A stretch of DNA of 6,304 nucleotides from Streptococcaceae bacterium. Its GTDB lineage: Bacteria; Bacillota; Bacilli; Lactobacillales; Streptococcaceae. The translations under genes and the position numbers were made by a program. Numbering within the stretch: the first letter of the stretch is position 1; each line of letters opens with the position of its first letter. This document shows positions 1 to 5,410 of the stretch, one piece after another. Under the pieces are notes generated by a model. That model saw only the letters and a list, made by a program, of their open reading frames with translations, made no database searches and was not told the origin of the DNA. The stretch is from NCBI GenBank assembly GCA_031279745.1, contig JAITHN010000084.1, positions 1 through 6,304 on the forward strand. The letters are read 5' to 3'.

Positions 1-686
1 CAGGTGTTCAAATTTTTCAAAAACTCACCCTCGATATTCCGAACATTAAAATCTATCGAGGTCAAAATTGGATAGAGTTTGATTAATAAGATAAGGAGAA
101 TTCCTTGAATTAATACTGAAACAAAACGCTTGAGGGCAATTTTAAAAACAGACCCCCACTCAGAATGAACGGCACTTGCAGCTAAGATGGGGGCAAGCGC
201 TTTAAACAAATACAGTTGAATAAAACGAAAGGCAATCATTGCCTGTACTAGGATTTCGCTCGTCCAAATAGCAAAAAAAGTGATGGCGCGCACGCTTTCA
301 ATCAAGTAGTTCTCTCTTAAGGTCAAATCAGGATGAATCTCTACTTCCCTTGACAAATCCATTTCCGCAGTAGGAATAGTTTCTTGAATTCCTTGCCCAA
401 TCACGTTATGAAAGAAGACAAAGGTATCCACGATTTGATTGGAATATCGAATAAATACCAAGATCAACAGATACTTCCAACTCATGTGAAGGAAAAAATC
501 AACGGTGATACGCCCCTCCCCTTCAAGAAACTGATGGTGCAACTCTTGAAAATTCATATAAAAAAGAATGCATAGAAGAATAGCCGAAATGGGTAAGAGT
601 GTAAGCGACAATGTTTCCATCCATTCATTTGCCTCCGGATGAAATGCTTGAAGAGACAAGTTTAACTTCTCTAGATAGCTATCCAT
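1..686 (-). CDS. TrbL/VirB6-like conjugative transfer membrane protein, 3'-truncated by the window edge
   Basis: The frame is open from an ATG at 686 to the window edge, giving 228 residues without the C-terminus. It is strongly hydrophobic, with likely membrane segments near residues 26-46, 70-92, 132-172 and 183-208. The third contains a K-A-L-A-P-I-L motif (162-168) like the segment seen in polytopic VirB6/TrbL-type proteins of Gram-positive type IV secretion systems. Such proteins form part of the inner-membrane channel that moves DNA between cells. The start lies 2 bases after the stop of the 75-residue Maff2/VirB2-like gene, so the two are probably translationally coupled; no good separate ribosome binding site is seen. 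A small two-helix protein followed by a VirB6-like protein is a common order in Firmicutes conjugation clusters. The family call rests on topology and context rather than on a diagnostic motif, so another polytopic transfer protein is possible. Confidence 0.72.
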   Translation of the reverse strand, partial: MDSYLEKLNLSLQAFHPEANEWMETLSLTLLPISAILLCILFYMNFQELHHQFLEGEGRITVDFFLHMSWKYLLILVFIRYSNQIVDTFVFFHNVIGQGIQETIPTAEMDLSREVEIHPDLTLRENYLIESVRAITFFAIWTSEILVQAMIAFRFIQLYLFKALAPILAASAVHSEWGSVFKIALKRFVSVLIQGILLILLIKLYPILTSIDFNVRNIEGEFLKNLNT

Positions 687-688
687 CA

Positions 689-916
689 CTACAAGCTTAA
701 CTCTGAAATTGCAGACAATATCGCAGCCGTAATCCCACCTGACAATACACTCATTACGCCCCCTGCAATCATTGATTCAACTCCGCTATCCACTTTGCTC
801 GGATTCTCATTTTTTCGTCCGCTAAAAAAATCCATTGCCCCGGTTAGGACGGAAAAAAGTCCTCGAATCGTAAAAATTGTTCCTACAACTGTGATTAATG
901 TTTCAACTGTTTCCAT
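689..916 (-). CDS. Maff2/VirB2-like small two-helix conjugation membrane protein
   Basis: This 75-residue protein starts METVETLITV. It has a hydrophobic helix at about residues 6-25, a short polar stretch with K-N-E-N-P-S-K-V-D (about 36-44), and a second glycine-rich helix at about 46-70 containing A-G-G-V-M and S-G-G-I. This size and pattern match Maff2-type or VirB2 pilin-like proteins encoded just before a VirB6-like gene in Gram-positive conjugative elements. The ATG at 916 is chosen because AAAGGAG lies 4 bases upstream. The frame stays open to 991, but the added 25 residues have no ribosome binding site and look unlike a membrane-protein N-terminus. The gene is followed after 2 bases by the VirB6-like gene. 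A role as a pilin or channel subunit is inferred. Confidence 0.8.
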   Translation of the reverse strand: METVETLITVVGTIFTIRGLFSVLTGAMDFFSGRKNENPSKVDSGVESMIAGGVMSVLSGGITAAILSAISELSL

Positions 917-1005
917 ATGACTCCTTTCCGCTTGGTACACGTTTGTTTTAAAGAAAACGCCAAGTTTTTTTGTGGGACAGCTCATTCGCACTTGTAAACA
1001 ACCAC

Positions 1006-1185
1006 TTAAGCCTTATCGAAAAGACGCCCAAACGTAAGCTTGTATAAGTGTAAGCAAGCCTTGTAGATTTTCTGGAAAACTGTCTCATCAGACTTATCGA
1101 CATCTATACACGCACCATAAGATACGCAGTTTTTTAAGGCTTCTAGGCGCGTATTGGCTTTAGTTGCCTGCTCACTCTTGCTCAA
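1006..1185 (-). CDS. Possible small ORF of 59 residues upstream of the conjugation genes, or remnant of a longer one
   Basis: A minus-strand frame is open from a TTG at 1185 to TAA at 1006. The predicted product begins with S-K-S-E-Q-A-T-K-A-N-T-R-L-E-A-L-K and ends with L-T-F-G-R-L-F-D-K-A. It is hydrophilic and probably helical, with three cysteines (20, 26 and 44) and ordinary codon use, and reads like real protein. There is no clear ribosome binding site. Immediately upstream, past a TGA at 1188-1186, the same frame continues for 15 further plausible residues back to a GTG at 1233 (V-E-F-K-K-N-L-R-N-L-L-C-Q-D-K). This suggests either a small gene with a weak TTG start or a 75-codon gene broken by a nonsense codon. 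It sits 89 bases before the Maff2-like gene in the same direction. I do not recognise the family. Confidence 0.4.
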   Translation of the reverse strand: MSKSEQATKANTRLEALKNCVSYGACIDVDKSDETVFQKIYKACLHLYKLTFGRLFDKA

Positions 1186-1244
1186 TCATTTGTCTTGGCA
1201 CAATAAGTTACGCAAGTTCTTTTTGAATTCCACTAAAACGAAAA

Positions 1245-1268
1245 AAAAAACCAGATGCCTGGTTTTTT
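1245..1268 (-). terminator. Rho-independent terminator after the 114-residue DUF3850-like gene
   Basis: AAAAAACCAG and CTGGTTTTTT form a perfect 10-base stem around the loop ATGC. The GC core is CCAG/CTGG. On the minus strand the hairpin runs into a long T tract ending at 1241, so it is well placed to end the gene stopping at 1296. The A/T flanks would let it act on either strand, and it separates that gene from the conjugation genes below. Confidence 0.85.
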
Positions 1269-1270
1269 CA

Positions 1271-1291
1271 TTTGATTATTTGATTATTTGA
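1271..1291. repeat. Tandem 8-base repeat between stop codon and terminator
   Basis: TTTGATTA occurs twice in direct tandem (1271-1278 and 1279-1286), followed by a partial third copy TTTGA (1287-1291). The tract lies between the stop codon at 1296 and the terminator hairpin. It looks like replication slippage in a 3' untranslated region, and no function is evident. Confidence 0.65.
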
Positions 1292-1295
1292 CTGC

Positions 1296-1640
1296 TCATG
1301 CTGATTTTGTGATAAAAGAAGTAAGTTTTTCGGTATGTTGATGCTCTTTTTCTTCCAACACTTGAATTTCTTTTAAACGAAAGAACGCTTCCTCGGCACT
1401 GCTCCATGGATTCATAATCAACATGATCTTCGTTCTCATCTTGTTGACTTCAATCTGCTCAATCCTCTCCGTGAACGTATGCAAGCACTTTCCATTTTCA
1501 TCATACTCCGAAAAATGGACGAAATCATCAATCCGATAATTCTCACTATAATCGACTAGATAATAATCTTTCCCACGAAAATGAACGAGTTGATGCGTTT
1601 CGGGCGAAATTCTCAAATGTTTATAAATCGTCTGTCTCAA
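1296..1640 (-). CDS. Hypothetical 114-residue protein, possible DUF3850/ASCH-like (PUA-like fold)
   Basis: The start is set at the TTG at 1640 because AAAAGGAGGG lies 6 bases upstream; the frame is open to 1712, but the extra 24 residues cover that ribosome binding site and have none of their own. Residues 8-63 follow the pattern of DUF3850 proteins: an H-L-x-I-x-P-E start (8-14), a G-K (23-24) before a strand, then an R-I-D-D-F turn (36-40) where the family has a VGD-type motif, then S-E-Y-D-x-x-G (44-50) and T-x-R-I-x-x-I. The fold is linked to RNA or nucleotide binding, but no activity can be assigned. The C-terminal part (80-105) is charged, probably helical and rich in Glu and Lys. It is a single gene with its own promoter, cre site and terminator, which suggests carbon-catabolite control. 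The family link is an eye alignment only; the gene itself is well supported. Confidence 0.8.
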   Translation of the reverse strand: MRQTIYKHLRISPETHQLVHFRGKDYYLVDYSENYRIDDFVHFSEYDENGKCLHTFTERIEQIEVNKMRTKIMLIMNPWSSAEEAFFRLKEIQVLEEKEHQHTEKLTSFITKSA

Positions 1641-1646
1641 ATCAAT

Positions 1647-1656
1647 CCCTCCTTTT
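1647..1656 (-). promoter_or_regulatory. Ribosome binding site deciding the TTG start at 1640
   Basis: AAAAGGAGGG on the minus strand is close to a full Shine-Dalgarno sequence and sits 6 bases before TTG. It is the only strong site near the 5' end of this reading frame and excludes the upstream start. Confidence 0.85.
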
Positions 1657-1739
1657 AAGTCGTGCGCTTTGTGCGAATAAAGACGCTTCGATTTCGTGAT
1701 GTGCTTTGGCAAGCGTTGAAAACATGACTCTTATCGTAT

Positions 1740-1753
1740 TGTAAACGCTTTCA
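1740..1753 (-). promoter_or_regulatory. CcpA-binding cre site
   Basis: TGTAAACGCTTTCA (plus-strand reading) matches the cre consensus TGWAANCGNTNWCA at every defined position. It lies roughly 8-21 bases downstream of the inferred transcription start of the 114-residue gene. CcpA bound there would be expected to repress by blocking initiation or elongation when preferred sugars are present. Confidence 0.75.
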
Positions 1754-1767
1754 CGGAATATAACTAA

Positions 1768-1796
1768 ATCTTAACAAGATGTCTGTTTTTTTTCAA
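1768..1796 (-). promoter_or_regulatory. Candidate promoter of the 114-residue DUF3850-like gene
   Basis: On the minus strand TTGAAA (1796-1791) is separated by 17 bases from TAAGAT (1773-1768). The -10 matches the consensus at only 4 of 6 positions. An alternative -10, TACAAT, overlaps the cre site but lacks a matching -35. With either choice the cre site is positioned for repression. Confidence 0.5.
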
Positions 1797-1865
1797 GTGA
1801 TATGAGCAAAATCTGGCAAACCCATTGCATACCCACAATTCGTAACGTACAGGAATACGCAAAAT

Positions 1866-1887
1866 CGGAGTTGACGAATCAACTCCG
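1866..1887 (-). terminator. Hairpin terminator after the rpmG-membrane protein operon
   Basis: CGGAGTTGA and TCAACTCCG form a perfect 9-base stem around a 4-base loop. On the minus strand it is followed by ATTTTG, a short T run. It lies about 85 bases beyond the stop codon at 1971. The stem is strong but the T tract is weak, so termination may be partial. Confidence 0.55.
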
Positions 1888-1970
1888 TAACAAGCGCTTT
1901 CAAATTAGATAGAGCGTGCATCACCACTGATACACAGCATGCACCCATAATACAGTCGACAGACACACTC

Positions 1971-2537
1971 TTATTTCCCTCCAGAAAGCGCCAACGTATT
2001 CAATTTACTGCTGAATGTTGGATCAAGATTCGTGGTTGGAGAAATCTCCATGCGGTTGTTTTCTACACCATCTACAAAGAGAACGATGTCTGCAACGTCT
2101 TTTTCAATATTTAATTGATATCGATTGGACACGAAAGCTGTGTCGTAGGCAACAATATAAAGATAAACTTTCCGATTCAACGACTGACTTAAATTCTTTG
2201 TTTGCAGTGCACGACTCAAGTTTTCATATACTTTTGTATTGGGTCTGACAAATATGACAGTAATTGCTTTTGCTTTTCGAATGGTTGCATCGTCACTCTT
2301 GTAAGAAAGCACCTCTACGTTTTCAATGCCTGAAAACGAATCACTGAAAAGATAATTCGACTCGTCTTCCCTTATATTTTGTTGAATGATGGGAAAAATG
2401 AGAAGAGTCATAACCACTAGAAGGAGTAACCCCCCAAGCAAAACATGAAAGAGCCGCTTCTTCTCGTCATAAAAATAACTGACACTGTCTTTGATGTCAA
2501 TCAATCGAAATTGAACTTTTTCGAATTTTTCGTTCAT
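1971..2537 (-). CDS. Single-pass membrane protein with a possible cysteine-less thioredoxin-like domain
   Basis: This 188-residue protein has a charged cytoplasmic N-terminus (1-28), one transmembrane helix (about 29-51, very rich in Leu and Val) and a 137-residue C-terminal domain probably outside the membrane. The start at 2537 is fixed by AGGAG 4 bases upstream, overlapping the rpmG stop codon; the frame is open to 2660, but that part lies inside rpmG. The outer domain has a strand-helix-strand layout with A-I-T-V-I-F-V-R-P (about 91-99), a following helix, V-Y-L-Y-I-V-A-Y-D and then A-D-I-V-L-F-V-D-G. This resembles thioredoxin-like accessory proteins such as those linked to bacteriocin export. 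The CxxC position reads N-T-K-V, the usual cis-proline is missing, and the protein has no cysteine, so redox activity is unlikely. A structural or conjugation-linked role is possible but unproven. It is not SecE, which is much shorter. Confidence 0.85.
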   Translation of the reverse strand: MNEKFEKVQFRLIDIKDSVSYFYDEKKRLFHVLLGGLLLLVVMTLLIFPIIQQNIREDESNYLFSDSFSGIENVEVLSYKSDDATIRKAKAITVIFVRPNTKVYENLSRALQTKNLSQSLNRKVYLYIVAYDTAFVSNRYQLNIEKDVADIVLFVDGVENNRMEISPTTNLDPTFSSKLNTLALSGGK

Positions 2538-2544
2538 CTGTCTC

Positions 2545-2694
2545 CTACTTGACCTCCCTGTGCAGGGTAACTTTTCTTTCAACTGGACAATACTTTTTCT
2601 TCTCGATTCTATCAGGTGAATTTTTTTTGTTTTTGTTTGAAATATAATTTCTAGCGCCACAACTCGTGCATTCTAGTGTAATGACTACCCGCAT
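2545..2694 (-). CDS. rpmG: 50S ribosomal protein L33
   Basis: The 49-residue product reads MRVVITLECTSCGARNYISN at its start and ends with K-V-T-L-H-R-E-V-K. This is the complete L33 family pattern, with N-K-N-K-K-N-S-P-D-R in the centre. L33 binds near the exit site of the large ribosomal subunit. TTGGAGG lies 4 bases before the ATG. The first zinc pair is intact (C9, C12), but the second is C36-P-V-E39, so the fourth ligand position is Glu rather than Cys. Firmicutes often carry several rpmG copies that differ in these cysteines. The gene is followed after 7 bases by a membrane protein rather than by secE, so it may be a paralogue or lie beside an insertion. No Zur-like palindrome is seen upstream. 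Confidence 0.96.
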   Translation of the reverse strand: MRVVITLECTSCGARNYISNKNKKNSPDRIEKKKYCPVERKVTLHREVK

Positions 2695-2721
2695 AATGCC
2701 TCCAATAAAATTGATGCATTT

Positions 2722-2730
2722 ATTATATCA
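2722..2730 (-). promoter_or_regulatory. Extended -10 promoter of rpmG
   Basis: TGATATAAT on the minus strand is a perfect TATAAT with the TGn extension, 27 bases before the rpmG start. No convincing -35 is present at 17 bases, which fits an extended -10 promoter. Read-through from the reductase gene, whose stop is only 28 bases upstream, is also possible because no good terminator lies between. Confidence 0.75.
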
Positions 2731-2757
2731 AAAAGAATGCTTTTCTAACATGGGCAT

Positions 2758-4407
2758 TTAACTCTCTTTTTTCTTGACTGATTGAATATAAGATTTGAAA
2801 CCTCCATTTAAGTTATAAACCTCTTCGAACCCAGATTTTTTCAGTATATTTTGTGCCGCATTCGCACTCACTCCCGTATTGCAATACACAACGACTGGGC
2901 GAGTGGAGTCAATCCTTTCAAGATTTTTCCGCAATTCACCCAGAGGGATATTTTTAGCCCCCTCAATATGTCCATCTTGAAATTCATTTGGATTTCTCAC
3001 ATCAATCAATTGGAAGGTGTCACCATCTAACTCGGTTGGTAAAATCGTTTTATGCTTATCCAATCCATTTCCTAACGCCATTCCAGTTGTTTGAATAGGA
3101 TCTCTCACAGTTGAATAGATTGGAGAATACGCCAAATCGAAGTTGACCAAGTCGTCTACTGAAGCATGATAATAGAGAGCTGTTGCAAACACATCAATTC
3201 GCTTATCCACACCTCTTGTGCCTATGATTTGAGCCCCTAAAAATTCTCTATTTTTCCTATCCGCCACAGCTTTTATAAAAAGTTTGTCGCTTGAAATATA
3301 TTCCGGTCTATCATTTTTAATATTATAGAGCACTTCAATATCGAACCCTAAAGCTTTTGCTTTCGTCTCCGTTAGCCCCGTTTGTGCAATAGTCAAATCG
3401 AAAAAACGAAGAATGCTCGTGCCGCTTATCCCTGGATTCCGAGGATTTCCTCCTGTGATTGCCTCTCCCGCAATTCTTCCTTCACGATTGGCATGGGTGG
3501 CTAAGGGGATCCATATAGGCAAATGCGTCTTATGAGAATACTTTTCCGCCACGTCTCCAACCGCATAAACCCCTTCAAGCGAAGTTTGCATCTTTTCATT
3601 CACCTGAATGGCGCCAGTTGGACCAAGCTTAACCCCCATTTGCTCGGCAAGCGACGTATTCGGTTGCACTCCTGTCGCTAAAACATAGACATCCGCCTTC
3701 AATGCCTCGTCATCATCTAGAAGCAATGCCTCAATCGACTCCCCGTTTGAGAGGATGGAAGTGACCTTGGTGTTTTTATGGAAAACGATCCCTTGCTTTT
3801 TCATCTCAAATTCAATTCGTTTGGCAACATCCAGGTCAAACCCCTTTAGTGCCTGAGCGCTTTTTACAAGAATCGAAACATCTAGTCCCGCTTTTTTTAG
3901 CTGTTCAGCCATTTCTAATCCAACGTAGCCCGCACCAATCACGATTGCAGATTTGGCATTCTTTTTTTGAATATAGTTCTGAACGTTCATCCCAGTTTGC
4001 GGTTCTTTAATTTGAAAGAGATTCTCAAACGTCTGATTGTTAAATGGAGGGGGAATATGAAACCTTGTCCCTGTTGCAAATGCCAAGACGTCGTAATCGT
4101 AAATATTCCTCTCTCCAGACAAAACATGTTCAACAACGATCTTCTTCTCGTCCTTTAAGATTTCTACCACTTCGACTTCGGTGTGGATGATTACATTGTA
4201 TTTATCTTTGAAGAAATTCACATCGCGCGGTTCTAATCTTTTAAAATCATCTACCTCTCCCCCTACTGCATAAGGAATGCCACAAACCGCATAGCTAATC
4301 GAAGTCCCTTTTTCAAACACATCTATCTCAAGCGTTTCATCCTGCCTCCGTGCTTTTGCAGCAAGGCTCGTCCCTGCGGCTACTGCTCCAATCACAACTA
4401 ATTTCAT
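2758..4407 (-). CDS. cdr: CoA-disulfide reductase-like flavoprotein with C-terminal rhodanese domain
   Basis: This 549-residue cytoplasmic enzyme has an N-terminal FAD motif (VVIGAVAAG, 4-12), the redox-active S-Y-A-V-C-G-I-P-Y with Cys42, an NAD(P)H motif (VIGAGYVGLEMAE, 156-168), the second FAD motif (YAVGDVAE, 281-288) and the dimerisation domain with Y-S-P-I-Y-S-T-V-R-D-P (427-437). Residues about 455-545 form a rhodanese domain with L-I-D-V-R (467-471), G-H-I-x-G-A-x-N-I-P and Cys509 in V-V-V-Y-C-N-T-G. The family reduces CoA disulfide or CoA persulfide with NAD(P)H; the rhodanese part handles sulfane sulfur. Cys42 and Cys509 are the only cysteines. The rhodanese loop C-N-T-G-V-S-A lacks the usual Arg, which may change its substrate. 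The ATG overlaps the MerR stop codon by 4 bases, with GGGAGG upstream, so the two are co-expressed. NADH oxidase or polysulfide reductase activity is the main alternative. Confidence 0.93.
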   Translation of the reverse strand: MKLVVIGAVAAGTSLAAKARRQDETLEIDVFEKGTSISYAVCGIPYAVGGEVDDFKRLEPRDVNFFKDKYNVIIHTEVEVVEILKDEKKIVVEHVLSGERNIYDYDVLAFATGTRFHIPPPFNNQTFENLFQIKEPQTGMNVQNYIQKKNAKSAIVIGAGYVGLEMAEQLKKAGLDVSILVKSAQALKGFDLDVAKRIEFEMKKQGIVFHKNTKVTSILSNGESIEALLLDDDEALKADVYVLATGVQPNTSLAEQMGVKLGPTGAIQVNEKMQTSLEGVYAVGDVAEKYSHKTHLPIWIPLATHANREGRIAGEAITGGNPRNPGISGTSILRFFDLTIAQTGLTETKAKALGFDIEVLYNIKNDRPEYISSDKLFIKAVADRKNREFLGAQIIGTRGVDKRIDVFATALYYHASVDDLVNFDLAYSPIYSTVRDPIQTTGMALGNGLDKHKTILPTELDGDTFQLIDVRNPNEFQDGHIEGAKNIPLGELRKNLERIDSTRPVVVYCNTGVSANAAQNILKKSGFEEVYNLNGGFKSYIQSVKKKES

Positions 4408-5246
4408 AACGCTTCCTCCCTTTTGACGACTTGTATTTGCATGCGAATAAACATGTTATGCTTCTTCTCATCGTGTTTTGCAACTTCATAGAGGACTTCG
4501 CTTATATAGGGACCTATCGTTTCATACCCTTTTCGCTCAATCTCATCATGAAACTTTTGAAGCAAACGTTTTTCTCTGGCGAATGAGTCTGCATATAAAA
4601 CTGCGTACTCTCCTTTTTCCAAGCGACCGTTTTGGAATTTTTTTTGCTTTTCAGTCGTTAAAAAAACAACCAAACTTTTTGTATCAAAAACGGATGCATC
4701 AAAAAGTTCCTTCAACATCACACTTCCCACTCCGTGATAAGAGATGGGAATGCCGTTTTCAAGAACGATCTTTTTATAAATGCGTAATTCGCTTTCCAGC
4801 CTCGGCATCGTCATCCCGTAAATGTTCTCATCTGTAAAATGTTCAAAATAAAATCGTTCATCGAAATACTGAAATGTTACAGGATCAGATGGTTGATAGT
4901 GTTCGATCAATTCCAGTGTGTCCCGCAAATTTCCAATCATGCTCAACCTGTATGGAATGTCGCTTTGTAGAAATTTCAATTCTTTTTCTCGCTCCTCAAG
5001 CAATTGAAGCAAGACTTGTTTGTCCTCTTTATGGAAAATTTCTTTGATTTCCTTGATTGAAAAATTCAAACGTTGAAAGGTTTGAATCATATCAACAATT
5101 GAGGATTGCTCGATTAAATAATAGCGATACCCCGTTTTTTTATCTACCTTATCTGGTTTTAAAAGACCCATTTTTTCATAGTAACGAAGTGCTTGAACAG
5201 AAACTCTATTCAACTCTGCAAATTCGCCAATCTTAATTCTCTCCAT
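4404..5246 (-). CDS. MerR-family transcriptional regulator with BmrR/GyrI-like effector domain
   Basis: The 280-residue protein starts MERIKIGEFAELNRVSVQAL, a MerR winged-helix N-terminus, followed by the signature R-Y-Y-E-K-M-G-L-L-K-P (21-31) and T-G-Y-R-Y-Y (38-43). A coiled-coil dimer helix covers about 75-115. The remaining 160 residues resemble the effector-binding half of BltR/BmrR-type regulators, including a G-E-Y-A-V-L-Y-A strand and Y-E-T-I-G-P-Y-I-S-E. There is no cysteine anywhere, so direct thiol sensing is unlikely and a small-molecule ligand is more probable. The ATG at 5246 is preferred because GGGGGTGA lies 5 bases upstream; TTG (5261) and GTG (5255) starts would disrupt this site. 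The gene overlaps the reductase gene by 4 bases and probably controls it and itself. Confidence 0.92.
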   Translation of the reverse strand: MERIKIGEFAELNRVSVQALRYYEKMGLLKPDKVDKKTGYRYYLIEQSSIVDMIQTFQRLNFSIKEIKEIFHKEDKQVLLQLLEEREKELKFLQSDIPYRLSMIGNLRDTLELIEHYQPSDPVTFQYFDERFYFEHFTDENIYGMTMPRLESELRIYKKIVLENGIPISYHGVGSVMLKELFDASVFDTKSLVVFLTTEKQKKFQNGRLEKGEYAVLYADSFAREKRLLQKFHDEIERKGYETIGPYISEVLYEVAKHDEKKHNMFIRMQIQVVKREEAL

Positions 5247-5251
5247 CCCCG

Positions 5252-5259
5252 TCACCCCC
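5252..5259 (-). promoter_or_regulatory. Ribosome binding site deciding the MerR start
   Basis: GGGGGTGA on the minus strand closely matches the anti-Shine-Dalgarno complement AGGAGGTGA and stands 5 bases before the ATG at 5246. It argues against the upstream TTG and GTG starts, which fall inside it or at its edge. Confidence 0.75.
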
Positions 5260-5285
5260 AATGCACTTCATGTCCCGTATAGTTT

Positions 5286-5313
5286 ATTTTACACGAGTAG
5301 GCATCGTTTTCAA
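5286..5313 (-). promoter_or_regulatory. Promoter of the merR-reductase operon with MerR-type operator dyad
   Basis: On the minus strand TTGAAA (5313-5308) and TAAAAT (5291-5286) are separated by 16 bases. The spacer holds the dyad ACGA-N7-TCGT (5307-5304 and 5296-5293 on the minus strand), which extends to a 5-of-6 match when outer bases are included. A dyad between the -35 and -10 boxes is typical of MerR-family operators. The spacer is shorter than the 19-20 bases of classic MerR-activated promoters, so the mode of action may differ. Confidence 0.6.
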
Positions 5314-5372
5314 AAAACAAGGGTTGTTACAAAACAATTTTGAATACATCCCGACGTTTGTTTTGAAAACGA
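5304..5372. repeat. 12-base perfect inverted repeat beside the MerR promoter
   Basis: TCGTTTTCAAAA (5304-5315) is repeated inverted as TTTTGAAAACGA (5361-5372), with 45 bases between. The promoter-proximal arm covers the -35 box and one operator half of the MerR promoter. The spacing is too wide for a compact hairpin but would suit two regulator sites about five to six helical turns apart, with centre-to-centre distance 57 bases. Confidence 0.6.
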
Positions 5373-5410
5373 ATACTACCAAAACGAAATTCCGTCGTAT
5401 TGAGATTTTC

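Larger units (their letters stand above)
1641..1970. other. Intergenic region between two minus-strand genes
   Basis: These 330 bases hold, in order along the minus strand, a terminator-like hairpin (1887-1866), a promoter (1796-1768), a perfect cre site (1753-1740) and the ribosome binding site for the TTG at 1640. A minus-strand ORF of 51 codons (1948-1793) crosses the hairpin and the -35 box and has no ribosome binding site, so it is not called as a gene. An imperfect palindrome GTGCAT/ATGCAC (1916-1921 and 1939-1944) is also present. Confidence 0.7.

Noticed and set aside
384..575. Plus-strand open frame of 63 codons
   Set aside because: It lies wholly opposite the VirB6-like gene, has no ribosome binding site and encodes nothing recognisable.
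917..991. 25-residue extension of the Maff2/VirB2-like protein
   Set aside because: No ribosome binding site is present, and the ATG at 916 has AAAGGAG 4 bases upstream.
1889..1902. Second cre site
   Set aside because: Only the right half and core match; the first three positions of the consensus are wrong.
2538..2660. N-terminal extension of the 188-residue membrane protein to an upstream ATG at 2660
   Set aside because: This stretch is inside rpmG in another frame; the ribosome binding site overlapping the rpmG stop codon fixes the start at 2537.
2731..2744. AAAAG/CTTTT hairpin as a terminator after the reductase gene
   Set aside because: A 5-base AT-rich stem is too weak, and it merges with the rpmG promoter.
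3967..4158. Plus-strand open frame with a C-P-C-C-K-C cluster, resembling a small zinc protein
   Set aside because: It is antisense to a fully conserved flavoenzyme gene and has no ribosome binding site; the cysteines come from the complement of Gly/Ala-rich codons.
4478..4837. Plus-strand open frame of 119 codons
   Set aside because: It is antisense to the MerR gene, whose protein has clear family motifs along its whole length.
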